From assembly GCA_937884235.1 (NCBI GenBank), contig CALGBT010000707.1:1-7726 (forward strand): DNA of 7,726 bases, read 5' to 3'. The notes below the pieces were generated by a model. That model worked only from the letters and a program-made list of their open reading frames with translations, made no database searches and had not been told where the DNA came from. Source of the DNA: an uncultured Pseudomonadota bacterium. GTDB lineage: Bacteria > Myxococcota_A > UBA9042 > CAIXZC01. Both the position numbers and the translations under genes were made by a program. Positions within the stretch are counted from its first letter, which is position 1. The number at the start of each line of letters is the position of its first letter. Below are positions 6,522 through 7,726 of the stretch, piece after piece.

Positions 6522-6737
6522 TTGGAAAAGTTCAAGCTACGAGGCGATTTCATCAAATTGGACGCCTTGTTGAAGGTTGTCGGCATCGCCCCTTCCGGTG
6601 GCATGGCGAAGATGTTCATTCTTGACGAATTGGTGAAGGTCAACGGTGAGGTCGCCCTGCAGAGAGGCAAGAAGATCCGTGCCGGCGACGTCGTCGAAGT
6701 CGACCTCGAAGGTACCCCCCGCATTGAGGTCGAGTAG
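6522..6737 (+). CDS. Small S4-domain RNA-binding protein (YaaA/YbcJ type), TTG start
   Basis: This 71-residue protein is essentially one S4 RNA-binding fold. The family is small, cytosolic and RNA- or ribosome-associated; B. subtilis YaaA (71 aa) and E. coli YbcJ (70 aa) are size matches. S4 hallmarks are IKLDALLKVVGIAPSGGMAK (11-30), FILDELVKVNGEV (32-44) and RGKKIRAGDVVEV (48-60). The SGGMAK and RxGxKxxxGDVVE blocks are closest to YaaA as I recall it. The start is TTG at 6522: no ATG or GTG lies nearby, and the next Met (residue 28) would remove the first S4 helix. GGGGGA (6513-6518) ends 3 nt before it, a short spacing. It begins 8 nt after the ettA stop, so the two are very likely one transcript and share a translation-related setting (inference). 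Confidence 0.88.
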   Translation: MEKFKLRGDFIKLDALLKVVGIAPSGGMAKMFILDELVKVNGEVALQRGKKIRAGDVVEVDLEGTPRIEVE

Positions 6738-6739
6738 GT

Positions 6740-6758
6740 CCCGTGGGCCTGGCACGGG
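6740..6758 (+). terminator. GC-rich hairpin just after the ettA/S4 unit, possible terminator
   Basis: CCCGTG (6740-6745) pairs with CACGGG (6753-6758) around a 7-nt loop, starting 2 nt after the S4 gene's stop. No run of T follows, so it does not fit a classical intrinsic terminator; a second palindrome GGGCGCCC (6758-6765) adjoins it. It may slow or end transcription, or be incidental in GC-rich DNA. Confidence 0.3.
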
Positions 6759-6800
6759 GGCGCCCGCCATCGTCAACCTCCCGACGATCCTCAGCAATCC

Positions 6801-6829
6801 TTGCGTATGTGCGCCCGCTCCGATAACAT
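6801..6829 (+). promoter_or_regulatory. Weak candidate promoter upstream of the lipoprotein gene
   Basis: TTGCGT (6801-6806, 3 of 6) and TAACAT (6824-6829, 4 of 6) are separated by 17 nt, with a leader of over 110 nt to ATG 6950. The match is weak; it is listed because the gap needs a promoter if the hairpin ends the upstream transcript. I see nothing else convincing between 6766 and 6930. Confidence 0.2.
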
Positions 6830-6949
6830 TGGCGCCGGTTGATTCCAGGACTCTGGACCAACGAACAGATGGAAACGTCATCGGTCACCGGGCAGGGCAG
6901 GGGCATGACGACCGCCGGGACTGGCGCTGACAGGCAAGGAAAGGTTCCA

Positions 6950-7726
6950 ATGAAGCGAATCGCAATGGTACTGATGGTGGTCTTGACGTGGGGCTGTGCA
7001 GGCGGGTCGTCGACCCCCGGAGATGTGGCCCAGGATGTCTACGAAACTGCGGCTGGGGATGCCCCAGTCACCTGGGATGTCGTTGGCGATGGCGGCACTG
7101 AGAGCAAGACTGAGGAAGATGTTGCGCCAGAGTGCTTGCCCGGGGAGTGCTTGCCACCGTACGGGGCCAATTGCCTCCCGTGCGTGCAAACCGAGGATTG
7201 TGCCCAAGGAGACGTAGCGGGGCACTGCATCTCCTATGGCGAGTCCGGCAATTTCTGTGGTTCGGCTTGCTCTGCTGACGCTGCCTGCGCGGCTGGCTAC
7301 AGTTGTGTGGAAGGGGCGAATTCGTCCGGGGACACGGTCCTCGCCTGCGTTTTCGAAGGGGAGCAGTGTGCGTGCCCGAGTGCAGAGGCGGCCGCCGGGG
7401 GAATGACCACCTGTTCCGTCACCAATGAGTTTGGCACCTGCACCGGGGAACGCTTCTGTGCTGGCGAAGGTCTCACTGAGTGTGATGCCACAGTGCCTGC
7501 GGAAGACCTCTGCAACGGCCTGGACGACGACTGTGATGGCACGGTGGATACCATCGCGTGCGATGACGGAAACGAATGCACAGAGGATGCCTGCCTGGGT
7601 GAGTCTGGATGTGGTGCGACTGACCTGAGCGATATTGAATGTGACGACGGGGACCCCTGCACCGTCGATGACGCCTGCGACCTGGGGCTGTGCCTGGCCG
7701 ACAAAAGGGACTGCGACGATGACAAC
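6950..7726 (+). CDS. N-terminal 259 residues of a secreted Cys-rich lipoprotein with MopE-like motif and CDDGxxCT repeats (3' end outside window)
   Basis: The frame runs from ATG 6950 to the window edge without a stop. AAAGG ends 5 nt before the ATG and AAGGA 9 nt before. The short signal MKRIAMVLMVVLTWGC fits a type II lipoprotein signal with Cys16 as the lipid site; Trp at -2 makes the lipobox imperfect. An acidic, unordered spacer follows (about 20-60, rich in Asp, Glu, Gly and Thr). Then come two Cys-rich segments: about 62-135, and 140-200 ending in EDLCNGLDDDCDGTVD (185-200). That last motif is the MopE-like, putatively metal-binding CNGxDDDCDG element (copper in MopE; calcium-like acidic spacing is also possible). 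After it come repeats starting CDDGNECTEDAC (204-215), CDDGDPCTVDDAC (231-243) and a further CDDDN (255-259). Such repeats are typical of surface proteins in Myxococcota and relatives. It is probably anchored to a membrane and disulfide-bonded. The substrate and partner are unknown. It stands alone after a 212-bp gap, so it is probably a separate transcript. Confidence 0.88.
   Translation, partial: MKRIAMVLMVVLTWGCAGGSSTPGDVAQDVYETAAGDAPVTWDVVGDGGTESKTEEDVAPECLPGECLPPYGANCLPCVQTEDCAQGDVAGHCISYGESGNFCGSACSADAACAAGYSCVEGANSSGDTVLACVFEGEQCACPSAEAAAGGMTTCSVTNEFGTCTGERFCAGEGLTECDATVPAEDLCNGLDDDCDGTVDTIACDDGNECTEDACLGESGCGATDLSDIECDDGDPCTVDDACDLGLCLADKRDCDDDN

Noticed and set aside
6537..6881. Minus-strand frame of 114 codons covering the S4 gene and the gap after it
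   Set aside because: Most of it is antisense to the S4 gene; the part in the gap has no ribosome site or recognisable domain.
7297..7725. Ser-rich minus-strand frame of 142 codons at the right edge
   Set aside because: It is antisense to the Cys/Asp repeats of the lipoprotein; Ser and Gln runs are the expected mirror of those codons.
1..7726. Search for CRISPR arrays, tRNA or rRNA genes, insertion sequences and defence-system genes
   Set aside because: No regularly spaced repeats, cloverleaf, rRNA-like stretch, transposase motif, nuclease or toxin motif was found by eye; all long regions are explained by the genes listed.

Overview
The window is chromosomal DNA of high G+C content. It suggests a member of the Myxococcota or a related former deltaproteobacterial lineage. 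Three things point there: a soluble Hanks-type Ser/Thr kinase in an operon with a degenerate HD-GYP-type protein, a lipoprotein with a MopE-like CNGxDDDCDG motif followed by CDDGxxCT cysteine repeats, and a Cys- and Gly-rich secreted-type protein. The lineage is an inference from these families, not from a marker gene. No tRNA, rRNA, CRISPR array, insertion sequence or phage gene is visible.

Layout, left to right. (1) Positions 2-307 (+) are the last 101 codons of a glycine-rich, cysteine-containing protein that begins outside the window. (2) A leftward operon of three tightly packed genes follows (read right to left on the minus strand). An alpha-helical, probably HEAT-like protein (4621-3005) overlaps by 8 bp a degenerate HD-GYP-derived protein (3012-1744). 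The stop codon of that protein directly abuts the start of a Ser/Thr protein kinase (1743-316). The kinase ends 8 nt from the stop of the glycine-rich gene, so these two are convergent. (3) A divergent control region (about 4622-4842) holds a good sigma70-type promoter for the rightward genes, a plausible one for the leftward operon, and an odd overlapping reading frame that may be a small gene or the displaced N-terminus of the HEAT-like protein. (4) Rightward, ettA (4843-6513), an ABC-F translation factor, is followed after 8 nt by a small S4-type RNA-binding protein with a TTG start (6522-6737). (5) After a 212-bp gap with a GC-rich hairpin, a secreted lipoprotein (6950 to the window edge) starts and runs off the right end.

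Functionally there are two groups. The housekeeping pair ettA plus S4 protein acts on ribosomes or RNA. The HEAT-like, HD-GYP-like and kinase operon looks like a signalling module: one enzyme with all catalytic residues, one protein with the HD-GYP outline but without its metal-binding motifs, and one helical-repeat protein that could be a scaffold. This triad is the best candidate here for an undescribed system. The two incomplete genes at the edges encode cell-surface or exported proteins.
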